From: Carya illinoinensis
Taxonomy: Eukaryota; Streptophyta; Magnoliopsida; Fagales; Juglandaceae
NCBI RefSeq assembly: GCF_018687715.1
Contig: NC_056762.1
Coordinates: 33,654,864-33,718,863 of the forward strand
DNA length: 64,000 nt
Reading direction: 5' to 3'
Within the stretch, counting starts at the first letter, position 1. Each line of letters opens with the position of its first letter. The notes under the pieces were generated by a model that was given only the letters and a program-made list of their open reading frames with translations, was not told the DNA's origin and did no database searches. Made by a program: the position numbers and the translations under genes. This document shows positions 12,907-25,036 of this stretch, piece by piece.

Positions 12907-13654
12907 TTAATTCAAGTTTCAGAGCAAGTTTATGCTAAGTCAAGTTCAGTTCATGTTTCAATTTAAATTATGTCAATTATGCTATGTTGTACGCTAAGTT
13001 ATTCTTTAATTACTTATGAATTTGATTATGCATTTATGCTTTTACTGTCATCCATGCATCATTAGTCTGTGTGGAAGTTTTTTGTTAACTTGCTGAGATT
13101 TGTAATCAAATCTCACTGTGGTAGTCCCAACTACCATTCCTCCCGAATGGTAGATCTTGTTACAGGACCTGAAGGAGGATCAGGAGCTGACCAACTAGAC
13201 ACAGTCGACTGAACGACGGTGCGTCGTTAATGTTAATATAGTAGTTAAATTACTACTTGTACGATGGAGTTGCATCTCCAGTACTTTTGGATCATAACTA
13301 TTTTGGAATAGTGCTGTGATCTTAGTTATTCAATGGATCTTTATGTATGAAGTATGTTTTAAGTATTGGGATATTTTCAGTTTGGTGCATAGTATTGCTA
13401 AAGAAAAAAATTATCCGCTGCGAATATTGCATAATGTTAGATGCATGTTAGGATTATTGCATCTTATATGTCATGAACGGGGGCAGGTAACCTTGTGTTG
13501 CATGTCTCGACGCTTCAAATGTCCGTCCGATCCCAAACGAAATTTGGAGGCGTCACAGGTTTATCTTCACGTAGCAAACGACGTCGTTCCTATTTCAAGG
13601 AACATTGTCATTTAAGTTAAGGGAAAAAAAAACACAGATTAAATCGTGTGTTTT

Positions 13655-13806
13655 TTTTTTAAAAAGTCGGAGTTTGGAGTCATGTGGACTCCGAACTCCA
13701 ACTCCGACTCTGATACCATTTTCGGAGTGTCTCTGATTTTGACTCCATATTCTGAAGATTCCGACTCTGACGGAATCGGAATTTTCAAAAATTTGCCCAC
13801 CCCTAA
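13655..13806. repeat. GACTCC-rich hAT-like MITE fragment
   Basis: The segment consists of degenerate AACTCCGACTCTGA units and complements. It ends at 13806 with TTTGCCCACCCCTA, whose complement starts TAGGGGTGGGC, matching the TAGGGGTGAG terminus of the complete element at 35740-36498. The left terminus is missing. It lies about 100 bp outside the right edge of the solo LTR. Confidence 0.55.
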
Positions 13807-14341
13807 TATATTTCTCCAATTTCTTTGAGACTTTTCTTCTCTCTTTTCAAAGCAAGGCCAGGACGAGTGGAGAGAAATTGTATATATGTATAATATTACT
13901 CTTTCTGATTTCTTAAGTGAGCAAACCTCGAAGTTGCTATAGATATATAATTAATAAATCTTAAAATTTCCTCATTTATATAGTACATCAACTGATCATC
14001 ATCTCCCTTAAAGCTAATTATATACTCGTTTTGCACCACTAATTTCTAGAGTCAAAAGAGAATGATCATATTTAAATATTATAAGTGGAATGGTCAGATA
14101 AAGAATCAATAGATCAGCAGCATTAAGAGGAATCGATTTTAAAATAAATGATAATTTTTTTGTATATATAGAAGTACGATAATACAGACTGATCATGTGA
14201 TAAACATGATATTGAAATTTTAGTTAAATGTACGTACGATCTCAATTTTTTTTTAATAGCGATGGATCGATGGGAGTCATTTTACAGATGGCTTACACAG
14301 AATCGAATTTTTGGTGCAATGACGTGAACAATTGAGTTTGA

Positions 14342-14392
<51 letters not shown>

Positions 14393-15400
14393 ATCTAGAA
14401 GAATATTATGGCCTTAAAATAAACAAGTTAGAATGCAATAGTATGAGATGAAAATGGTGGACAAATTGTGTCATGATTGATTGATTGTAGTAATTTGCGA
14501 ATATTAGAATATGTGTCTGTATCGTGGGTGACCTACATTCATGCCCACTTTCAAATGTCAGTCATATATTGTCTCATATTGTTGTAATTTGGGTGGAAGA
14601 TTCAACAGAAATCTTGCTGACCGAATATTTAACAGGGAAATTTAATAATTAGTTGCTTCTGCTTTTAGATATTTACCAATGATATCCCCTGCTCTGCTCT
14701 CCCCTTTTCAATTTTAAATTTTTGAGAGAAATAGTAATTTCAGGTAATATTATAGTAACAATTTTGAATTCGAATTCTAACTTTATACTCTAATTTATTT
14801 AATTAAGACTACATTTAGATGTTGAACTGAATTGAATTAAACTCAATTCTTTATGAATAATAATGAGTTGAAATGGTGGAATGAGTTTTGTTGAGACTAT
14901 CTAAAATTAGTTTAAATGTATTTGAATGTTAAGATGAATTTAGTACTATTAATAAGAAGTTAAAAAATATTATGGGTCTTACATATAAAGAAGTTGAAAA
15001 AAATTATGTAAGCATGTTTTGAATTGAGATAAATTTAGTAATTTAAGAGTTGTGTGTTTAGATGTTAGACTCAATTTAAAATTATACTGAACTGAATTTA
15101 TCTCAATGCATTTCATATAACCAAATTATCCTAAATATTCTACAAGTTGGGTCATCTTTTTAAAAGGGAGTCTGACCCATACGTGAGAGTGAATATTAAG
15201 ATATAAAATAAATAATATGATCTATATATTCTCACGATAACGTGTGTCGATTCATGTATAAGTTGGGATCCTTTTAATTAGGATAGCTCATGGCTGATTT
15301 GATTATTGACCACACGACTGAATGTACGATGAATAACATACAAACAAAAAATGTATAAAAAAGGACATGACACACTTGTTCGATAATAACGATAATAGCC
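13807..15400. other. Spacer with long poly(A) tract and MITE-like segments
   Basis: No gene. A pure A tract of 43 bases sits at 14347-14389; nothing LINE-like precedes it, so it may be a microsatellite or the tail of an unrecognised retroposon. Around 14809-15130 there are phrases such as TTTAGATGTTGAACTGAATTG (near 14816) and GTGTTTAGATGTTAGACTC (near 15055) that look like decayed copies of the TGAGATGAGAT-type MITE found intact at 51579-51775. Confidence 0.5.
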
Positions 15401-18096
15401 AATGTTTTCATTTGTAAGGAAATGGGTACTGTCGATACCTACTATCACCATCCGTCTGGTCCCAAATTGAAATCCAACTCATGAAAATAAATTCAAAGAC
15501 TTGGGGACGAGAGAGAACGGCCAAGGCGTAAGATGCATCTAGGTCCTGATTCACTATTTCCATTTTGTGTTTTCTGTCACTAAAAACTTTATAAAGTGCA
15601 CTGTATATAAGGGTTAGCATCCCTTGCGCCTGTTTGGCTTCATTAACCCCATGCCCCTGTAACATTATGGGACATCGATCCTTATAAAACTAATAATTAA
15701 TGACAGCATATGTCAATGAATGTTCAACTAAAAACAAGGGATCAAGTGGTTGCTAATTTTAGAGGTCCACCAATTAGATGGTGACATGTGACACAATAAC
15801 ACTTATCTCTTTACATACAAAATGAATATGCAACAAATTTAGGGACAAAAAATAATCTCTTTCAACAAGCATTCCCTTGTGCTCTTAAATGTAAAGATCT
15901 ACTTTCAATTTGTAGAGTTTTGAATTAGCCATCGAGAGACCCTTTCAGTATCTTTTCGAAGTCACTTCTCTATTATTTTGCAATGCATTACGTGGAGTGT
16001 TGTTGAGAATTTTTAATTTTAGATGAAAGTTTAAAATATTATTTTTTAATATTATCATTATTTTAAAATTTAAAAAAATTAAATTGAGATTTAAAAAAAT
16101 TAAATTATTTATTATATCTTATATAAAAATTTAAAATAATTATAATAATAAGATAAAAATTTTATATCTTCTTTTATGCGACAAACCTGGCCTTGGATGT
16201 TCTCTGCGCACAAGAAGTTGTGTAGTGGGTCCGTAAACCAAATTCACATCGTCTTGTGGGCTTTTTTTACCCCCTCAGAGCCCAAATTATTGAAGCCATT
16301 ATACAGTATTATGGCAAGTACTCCCAAGGACTGGCGCAACCCCATGTCATGACCTCACACGAGTAATATGTTGAGATGCGCCTCCAAATTGCTGAACAAG
16401 GACAATACAGGTTGCTCGATAATTGGAATAGTGAGAAAAGTGAACAGTTGGTAGTGGGTACACATGACCCATGTCATGTTCGTATGCATAGAAACGTTAT
16501 TATTTAACTCTCCACTACGACTATTTAACTTTAAAGGAGTTAATTAACTACTTATAAGAAAACTTTTTAAATAAATGTGTTACATACATTAAAAGAAATA
16601 GAATGAAAAAGTAATCGTACAAAAGAAAAGCTATAAAGTGACGTAAGCTGTAAAACGAGTTAATATCCGGGCTTGTGAGAATTTCACTCATTGTAAATAA
16701 TTTAAATTAACTTTAGTTAACATCAACACACTAGATTTGAATTATCTATATACTTTAAATTAAACCTACAAGTAATAAAATGTATGCAAGAGGTAGATCC
16801 ATTTTAAGAATGATAATTTGAGGTTAATTGTTCTCCAAACTATCAATGAAAATAAATATATGTTCTCAGATGGTCAGTCTTGTTATTAAATGCCAGTGCC
16901 GTCAACATGAATTAAGTTACAATCCGAGCCACTTCTTTTTAGGCGCTGATGCCTTGCAACAGAAGATTTGGGTCATGGATGTTGTGCCTCTGGCCTGTCC
17001 AAAAATCACACAAGACGATAGAGAAACAATATTTAAGTGGTTCGGCAACTTGCCTACGTCCACTGAAGCGAAAATTCAATATTTTCAATATGTTTGTACA
17101 AAATTTCAAACACTCATGAACAATCTCTCTATCTCTCAAATGGCACTCCATTCTAGGTTTCTCCAGAACCCAAATTTCGCCCTCAACCCTCTGCCCGATC
17201 TCACTTCAGTGAGGATGATTTTCATCTTTAGAATTCATCTCCTTTTATAGGAGAACCATGGGAGACAAGACACATGCAATTTTTAAGTCTTCTTTCGGTG
17301 CAGTTTGATCAAGAGCTCTTTTGGTCAATATTTGCTGCAGAATTACGGTGGAGTGGGTGGCTGGCTAGGTAGGTAGCTGTACATGTAAATTTCATTTCAC
17401 ACTTGAGGGGTTTTCCAACAATGGACACCCACATCATCTCTTTCTATTGAGAACTAATTTTGGAACAAGGTAAAATACTGAGAAGTGGTCAGAACTGATA
17501 TTTGGTTCTCAGTATGTACTTATATTTGATCGATGCAAGCCACTTGAGCTGAATTTATTCCCCCAAATTTCTTGGCCCGATTTACTAATATTTAAGCATT
17601 TCCCTTTTCTTGGAGCTTCTTATTTTAAGTATACCATAGGTTAAGCTCTATTTCAATCTCCATACAGTGATGCAGCCGTATGGCAATGGTGGAAATGGAC
17701 CTTGTGCACACGAGCAATTTCCTAGATAGAAGGATGATGGTTTATAAATTACAAAACTCTTATAAATGCCCTGCTATGGTATTACTTCGGCAGCATTTCT
17801 ATTGCGCAAAAATAAAATAAAAAAATAAAAAAAAAATGTATAGGGAAGCTCGATTATTAATTATATATATACCATAGATGATTACATTAGAGTACTCCAT
17901 GCAGGCAGATAATGAACCAGCAAAACATTACAGTACCGTTCAAAGGAAAGCTAATATACATATTTGTATTAGCACCCACAGATAGCTGAAATTCTAGACT
18001 GGAATTAAGCACCCAGTACTCCAACATGAACAACGACCAACAGCTAGAACCCTTACACAGACTATGTTTAGCATTGGGCCCCAGAAAATGGTGATA
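15401..18096. other. Spacer downstream of methionine gamma-lyase
   Basis: No supportable gene. Frames at 15408-15665 (minus) and 16828-17250 (plus, 140 residues) are the longest, but I recognise no domain and see no supporting gene structure. An AT-rich stretch at 16010-16170 with GAGATTTAAAAAAATTAAAT resembles the body of the local MITE family. The 3' end of the methionine gamma-lyase transcript must lie in the right end of this region, about 17850-18096, but no AATAAA is visible there. Confidence 0.4.
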
Positions 18097-20498
18097 TCAG
18101 TATTTGTTGAAGGAACCCGAGTCCTGCATTCTGGAAATCGCCTTCTCGAGTTGGCTCCACCTCTGCTCCAATGTCCCAAGGTATCCGACGGACATCCTCA
18201 CCAACCCTGGTGAAATTCGAGCCATCGCCTTCTCCTCATCATTCATCTCACTGCTGGTGCTACTGCCTGAGCAGGACATAAGAGTCTCATAATATCCCAG
18301 GCTAACTGCCATGAACCCAAACTGGGTGCTATTCTGCAAGTGGTGCATCAGCCTGTTAGCCCTTTCCTCGGTCTCCATGTCAACGCAGAGAAGCCCACCG
18401 TAGCCATACTCTTTGTTGGCAAAGGACTTCAAAAGGGTGTGGTGCGGGTGGTCCTCAAGCCCTGGGTAGATGACCTTAAGGCCCAGCTTCTTCATCCTTG
18501 TGGCGAAAACCAGTGCTCGGTGGCAATGTTCCTTCATTCTTAGGCTCAAGTGAGGAATTCTCTCAGACAGTTCGAATGCAATTTTGGGGTTCATTGTAGG
18601 GCCCAAAAGCATCAGGGTCCCTTGGTGGAGGTCCATCATGGAGTTCACAAGACTTGCAGGCCCACATACAGCTCCTGTAAATTGTCATTGTGATATTAAT
18701 TTCATATACATGTTGGATGCTAAAGCCACATAGGGAAGCCACTGAAGAGGCTTTTTTTTTTTTTTTTTCATACTTTTTTTTTATATCTTTAAATATTTTT
18801 TTAAAAAAATATTCACAATGTACATCATATAAAAATATTTCTTTAATCATTAAAAAAATAGAAGAAGAAATAGGTGAGTCACTATCGGTGGGCTAAGCAT
18901 TATCCATAAAATAAAGAGGTCCACAAGCCATTTATAAAGCTAATACTGGATCGATAGAGAGGTATGTATATTTCAAAATCACATGTCTAAATGGTAATTT
19001 AATTATGACTGAAACTTCCCATTTATTAATATTGCTAATAACAATTAACTCGGGATTAAGATATGCTATCCAAGTTTGAATAGTAAACGTTATCCCTAAT
19101 GATTCTCTTTTACCAAAAAGCCATATATGAGTAAGTTCGTAAAGGATTTAAAGTAACTTTTTTGTGATGGGATGTATAAATAAAAATTAATTTATAAATT
19201 AATATAATTTAATATGATATATTATATTAAAAATTAATTTTTATTATAAAATAAATCTTAACAAAACCACAAGAAAACTCTCAATCGATAAAGACATGCT
19301 AGGACCCAGTACCTCAAAATGCAACATCACATAAATTATAACATCACACACATGTAAAAAATAAAACATGCAATTTAATTATTTAAAAATAAAGAAGAAG
19401 AAGAAGAAGAAGAAGAAGAAGAAGAAGACAGAGAAAAGTACTGCTTGTAACATGTGGCAACATCATTCACGAGTGAAAGCAACTCATCACGTGAATCCAA
19501 AATGCCTTGTGGGTCTGACTGGAGAAAGGTTTCACGTTTTTAACTGACATTGAGTTTAATATTTTTTAATTTTTATTTTACATCTTGTCATTTTATTTCT
19601 ACGTGATTTTATCGCAGGTTATTACGCCATTAATGGATTAATTTCAACCTGTCGGGGAGATAAAGCCGCGACACGTGTGCGCTATAAAAATAGAAAGGCC
19701 AGAAAATATTTGCTGCTTACCTGCAATAATATCCGCCCCACCACTTATGAATTTAGAAATGCTGTGAATCACGACGTCGGCGCCGAGCCGAGCAGGCGAG
19801 ACCACCATGGGAGCGAAAGTGTTGTCGACAACGACCTTGACTCCCTTCTCGTGTGCTATCCGGCTCAGCTCGGGTATGTTAGCCACTCTCAGCGTGGGAT
19901 TCGAGATGGACTCGAAGTACAGCACCTTGGTTCGGCCTTGGACGATGGCGTTCCTCACCGATTCTAAATCGCTCATGTCCACGAACGTTGTCTTAATGTT
20001 GCACGCCCTGGGGAGGAAGTGGGTCAGCAGGGCGTGGGTCCCGCCGTAGAGGACCGTGGAGGCGACGATGTGGCCCCCACTGCTGACGAGTTGGAGGAGT
20101 ACGGAGGATATCGCGGCCATGCCGCTGGAGGTGCAATAGGCGGCTTCAGTGCCTTCCAAAGCCGCCATCTGACGGCTGAGATTCAACACGGTCGGGTTGA
20201 AGTGACGGCTGTAGATGAAGAAGTCGCGGTCGGGGCCGAGCTCCCCTGTGAACATACGGCTCAGGGTCTCCGGCTCCATCACAGTGAAGGTAGCCGAGGC
20301 CTCGATGGACATGTTCACGCCTCCATGCTCGCCGAATTCGTGGCGAGCAGCAGCTAACGTAGCTGCCGGATCATCCCACGTAGATGCCGCAGACAGCATT
20401 TGTTTCTTCGCGCTGAGGATATTGTCGCCGCCGAAGTCATCGGACCTGGTATGTTTCTTGTCGGAGATGGCAAAGCCTGGGGTTTTGGTTTCAGCCAT
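18097..20498 (-). CDS. MGL: Methionine gamma-lyase, two exons, PLP-dependent
   Basis: The product is a cytosolic PLP enzyme of the Cys/Met metabolism family that cleaves L-methionine to methanethiol, 2-oxobutanoate and ammonia, feeding isoleucine synthesis. Exon 1 is 20498-19721 and exon 2 is 18674-18097; the 1046-bp intron has GT-AG ends (CAG|GTAAGC and TTACAG|GA) and phase 1. The joined frame is 451 residues, the usual plant length. Visible motifs are RHEFGEHGGVNMSIEAS, YSRHFNPT (phosphate-binding region), SSGMAAISS, VVVDNTFAP with the cofactor-ring Asp, and HSISKFISGG with the Schiff-base lysine at about residue 249. Exon 2 has YGGLLCVDMETEE and SCSGSSTSSE, both typical of plant MGL. I chose the ATG at 20498 because a TATA-like box lies at about 20581-20588, downstream of the in-frame extension to 20636. 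No breaks are seen. Confidence 0.96.
18675..19720 (-). other. Intron 1 of methionine gamma-lyase
   Basis: The intron is AT-rich with T tracts at 18751-18780 and a pure GAA microsatellite of about 12 units at roughly 19393-19429. No coding sequence or transposon is recognisable. Plant MGL genes usually have this single intron, which splits the codon for the glycine after IIA. Confidence 0.85.
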
Positions 20499-20580
20499 GT
20501 TGTTGGTTTTGGATATTGCAGATGGCAGACGGGTATTGAGAACTGAAGAGAGAGTTGAGGAGGAGCCTTCGGATGGGAAG

Positions 20581-20588
20581 TTTAAATA
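20581..20588 (-). promoter_or_regulatory. TATA-like box of methionine gamma-lyase
   Basis: On the minus strand the sequence reads CTCTTATTTAAACTTCC. TATTTAAA sits about 83 bp upstream of the chosen ATG, which would give a 5' leader of about 50 bases. This favours the ATG at 20498 over the open extension that begins at 20636. Confidence 0.5.
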
Positions 20589-20639
20589 AGAGAGCCTGTG
20601 AGAACGACAAAAAGCTTTTCGTTGGGTTATGGGCAAAGT

Positions 20640-23600
20640 TATGAGTAAGAAAGACGATGGAGGGTTGAGGAGAGCCTACGGCCCAAATAGACTTGAGAAA
20701 TTAATGCACTCTTTTTTTTTTTTTTCTCTTTTTTTTTTTTTGGGTGTGGGGATAAATTGGATAAGATCTCATGGTTTACCTTAATGGTGGGTGTGAAAGT
20801 ACAGTGAATCTGGTCACGTTTTGAGAGTCCAGACTCCAACCGTAGAATAATCTGTGATTTTCTCATGTGTGACCATTTCAAATCAGAAGAGAAGATTTGG
20901 TAGGACTCCAAAAATTAAAGGAAAAACAATAAACTGAGAATGTAATTTATAATTATATGATCAGGCACTTTGTTTTTTCTCATGACATGCATATTAATCT
21001 CTTCCTGCCATTTAAAAAAATTATTATGCTTAGATTAAGGCTGAGCATTGACCAAGTCGGAGTTGGTATGCTCATCCTCAACTTCGAGATGTTCATCCTT
21101 CGCTCCAATTCTAACTCCGACTTATTGGGAAGGAGTTGAATTTTAGACTTTTTTGAGTTTTTTTTTTTAAAATTAATTATGAAACTAATTAACAAAGTTT
21201 CATGGCCTCTACCATGCATATAATATATATATATATATATATGTATGAGTTGGGCATATATATGATCTCGATATCCTAATTACACGTTTTTGGAGATCTA
21301 TCACTGTCCCATACATGCATGTCACCGTATCCAACCGTGGGTGATCTGGAGGACGATACTATGCTAGATTGATATAGTAATTTTGTCATTAGTTAATTAA
21401 CCTTAATTCGAGAGAATAATAGCACATGTACTAATTCTTTCTAGAAATTAGCAAGAAATTAGGGACGGGAAACGTTTCATATAATTAAGGAACGTCAATA
21501 TTTTTTTTGGTTTTATATGATAGGTTTTTAATCACGACATATGCATGTAATGGATGGATTATTATATATATATATATATATATATAAATCTAGGTGATAT
21601 AATTAAATATGTATGTATTTACATATGTAACATATGCATCTTTTGTTGGAATAATATATATTTCTCCTTGAACTAAATTATAAATATTATCAGATTGAAT
21701 TGTAATATTTACATTATTGATTTGAAGTGCAAAGTCAATGGTAGGAATGAGGGAAGGATAGTTATAACTATTTTTGTGTCCAAATTGAATTATAATTTGA
21801 TTCTAAAACAGATAATTAAACACAGTATATATATATGAATCTTACAACATGATTTAATTATGTCTATACAAGAATTTTAGGCAATATTTATGAAACTCGC
21901 ATAGACATTAATTATCTATATTTAATTTGATTTGGATAAGGTCCATCCGAGCTAAGGATTACACATTGAGTTGTACGTAGTCCTTTTCCATTCGTTGGAT
22001 CATTGTTTTCTAATTAAGATTGATAGTGTACGTACGTAGGGCATTAGGCATGGATATTTTTGGCTGCACATGATGATCTTCGTGTCATTAATGTTAATTA
22101 ATCATATGAGAAAGGGATCTCTATTTTGCAAGCTGCCGAGCTGCTAGCTAGTCACTCTTAATGCATACATGCATGCACATGACATGATGAGCGTAATTAA
22201 GGGGAAGCTGGTCGGGCGAGGCATATAATTAATTCAAAGTGGTTATGGGGCTGATTCCAAGAGTATATATTAATAGTCTAATGATTTCTTTGCATTCCTT
22301 AATTGTCATCTCATCCTCCTCATCATGCAATATGCATGCACTTATCCAAAACATATATAGTATACGAATACCTCTGAATTAATAAGGTAATTTTTTTCAT
22401 CAGGTACTGTACTACAATAAAACGTGTATATATATACACACACATACTAGCTTGGTACGTAAGAGCTTATGTGCAAAGCACGTATTCCTAGTTGAAGGTT
22501 TTACTGTATTTTTCATATGGTAAATATGAATTTTAATATACATATCATGAATTAGAATGAACAACAACTATGATCGACAAATATAAGATAATTATAAATC
22601 TATTCAAAATGTTCTACAAATGATAATAATTATAATTGAAAAAATGAAGGAAATAGAAAACGTAAAATTATTGAACATATAACAAATCAAATGTTTAGAC
22701 CTTATTACATTGAAATTATAATAGGACATGCATTGCTCCACTCATTATAAGACCAATTAGGCATGTACATAATAATAATAATAATAATTATAATATTTTT
22801 CTTGTAAATGAGAAAAATATAATAATAATAATATTTATAATTGTTTAAGAAAACTACTGGATATAATTCTTATTGGAATGATAAAATGTCAAAAAAAAAA
22901 AAAAAAGATGAAGATTATTCATTTGAAATTTAAAAGGTATAATAGTTTTTTTAAAAATGAAAATAATATTAGTCTAAAAAGTGTTATTGAGTATGATTCA
23001 TTATTATGAGAAATAATATGAAGAAAATTATTTTTTTCTGAAACAATATCCTATAGTAGTAAAATATTATTCTTAAAATTTAAAGACAATATTTTTTATT
23101 TTTGAACTTAAATATAATATTGTTATTCTTTTCAAATCTGGAATTGCAATATTCATCTTAGAATATAAAAGCAGTACGTTCTTACTAAAATAATTTCTTA
23201 AAGGATAAATAGTATTATTAATTTTTTTAAAAATAATTAAAAAAATGAATTACAAATAGATTAATATAAAATGAATTATTTCAAAAAATAAAGTAATAAA
23301 TATGATAAATTAAAGACCAATTATAAACCGATGCATAAATTGGAACCTAAAAATAATAATTGCATTTTGTAAAATGAAAATATTATTATTATTAGCCCAA
23401 CAACTATGATTTATTTTTATGAATTACTATGAAAAATAATATGGAGATAATTTTTTTTTTCTTCAAATAATATTTATACAAAAAATAATCTTATTTTTAA
23501 ATCCAAGAAGAAATAGAAAAAATTCTAAGTTGTTAATTTGTTCCAGAATAGTTCAATAAACCAAAATCTTCAATTTAGATTATTTGTAAGTTCATTATTA

Positions 23601-24663
23601 TTATTATTATATTCTAATTAGTATTAGAATAATAATAATAAATTAATGATGAATTAGAAGACAAAAATGTAATTGTGCAAATGATCAGGATAGTGTGAAC
23701 TCAAACAAAATCCACTGTTGATTCCACTGTTCATGAGGCTATAGCCCCTTTGTTGTAGAATAGAAATATTTATATATATATTGATTTATTAATCCTTTTC
23801 TTTTGATTTGAATATTAAATATTTTTTTAGTAATATTACATACATTTCTTATTTAGAGACTGCAATGCAAGTATAAATAATTTTATTTTTAAAATTTTTT
23901 AAAATTATTAAAATATTTTTTTTAAAATAATATTTTTTTTCTCCTTTAATAAAAGGTCGGATTGCAAATAGAATTTGTCTAAATGTTTAGATAAGAATAG
24001 AATTGAATATAATCCTTTTCTTTTGATTTGAATATTCATTGGTTAGACAAGATTAGAATTGAATATTAATACATATTTTATATATATATACACGTCTCCA
24101 AATCCTCGGAAAGGATACCATTTTTTTGTAAAAAAATAAAATAAAAAAAAGAAAAAAAAAAAAGAAAAAAAGAAAACGTTAATGGTGGTTGTATCTATCA
24201 TGGTACTCTTATTCTCGTGATGATGATGAAAACCAAACACGTACGTTGGTTGCATAGTCCGGGATGAAGCAGTACTTCTCCATTTCTGAATATACTATTA
24301 CTACTGTACTACAGGCCGGCGATCCTGACCCGAAGCTTATCTTGTTTACTTTTCAAAATCGACATTTCATTCATTTTTTCTTGCAAATAGCTAGCTATTA
24401 AAATACAATACCTTTCAAACTGATATTACACTACTAATTCATTAATTTCCTCGATGGCTCCTTCCCCGGCCCCCCCCACCCCACACAAAGAAAAATACGA
24501 TCCAGCTTTTCACACTGCGCAATTAACGTTTCCAAGTGGATTCTATCATATCCCACACGTACATATCGATTAGGACTTCCAAATTAGTGGGAATTGTGAG
24601 GGCCGGTTAGGATCTGAAAGAACCTGCCTCAAACTTTGGGTAAATACATCATGTGCGCTTCTC

Positions 24664-24720
<57 letters not shown>

Positions 24721-24986
24721 GTTGATAATTGCCAGCTTGGGGAGATCACAAGGGTTAATACTGGACAGGACCAGATCATGGGATCGATCGAACAATATTA
24801 TTTGTATTTTTGTTTTCCTGATCAATTTTATTATATGGCTCCGACCATGATATTCATCAAACATTGAATGCTACACATCATGAGCTAGCTAGCTTTATTG
24901 CGACAGATAGTTCCTGCAGGCCATACTTATCTTGTACACCTACAATATGGTCCTCTCGACCAATTGGATAAAGCGAAACCCACCAC

Positions 24987-25036
<50 letters not shown>

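Larger units (their letters stand above)
9928..13557 (+). mobile_element. Solo LTR, 3630 bp, with 5-bp target duplication
   Basis: The element begins TGTAACAGCCCGC and ends GGAGGCGTCACA, so it has TG/CA termini with imperfect complementarity (TGTAAC..CCC against GG..CGTCACA). It is flanked on both sides by GGTTT (9923-9927 and 13558-13562). No protease, reverse transcriptase, integrase or second LTR lies inside or next to it, so this is a solo LTR left by recombination between two LTRs. The large size and the TGTAAC start suggest a Ty3/gypsy element with long LTRs (Tekay/Del-like); the lineage is inference. It contains three internal tandem arrays, listed separately. The strand is nominal. 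Confidence 0.85.

Noticed and set aside
15408..15665. 85-residue minus-strand frame
   Set aside because: No recognisable family and no supporting gene structure.
16828..17250. 140-residue plus-strand frame
   Set aside because: No recognisable domain, no credible promoter or splice context, and an overlapping frame exists on the other strand. It could be an old exon fragment but I cannot support it.
19677..20589. Several plus-strand frames of 80-124 residues
   Set aside because: Antisense shadows of methionine gamma-lyase exon 1, favoured by its GC-rich codons.
20499..20636. N-terminal extension of methionine gamma-lyase
   Set aside because: It is in frame, but it lies across the TATA-like box and has no similarity to plant MGL N-termini.
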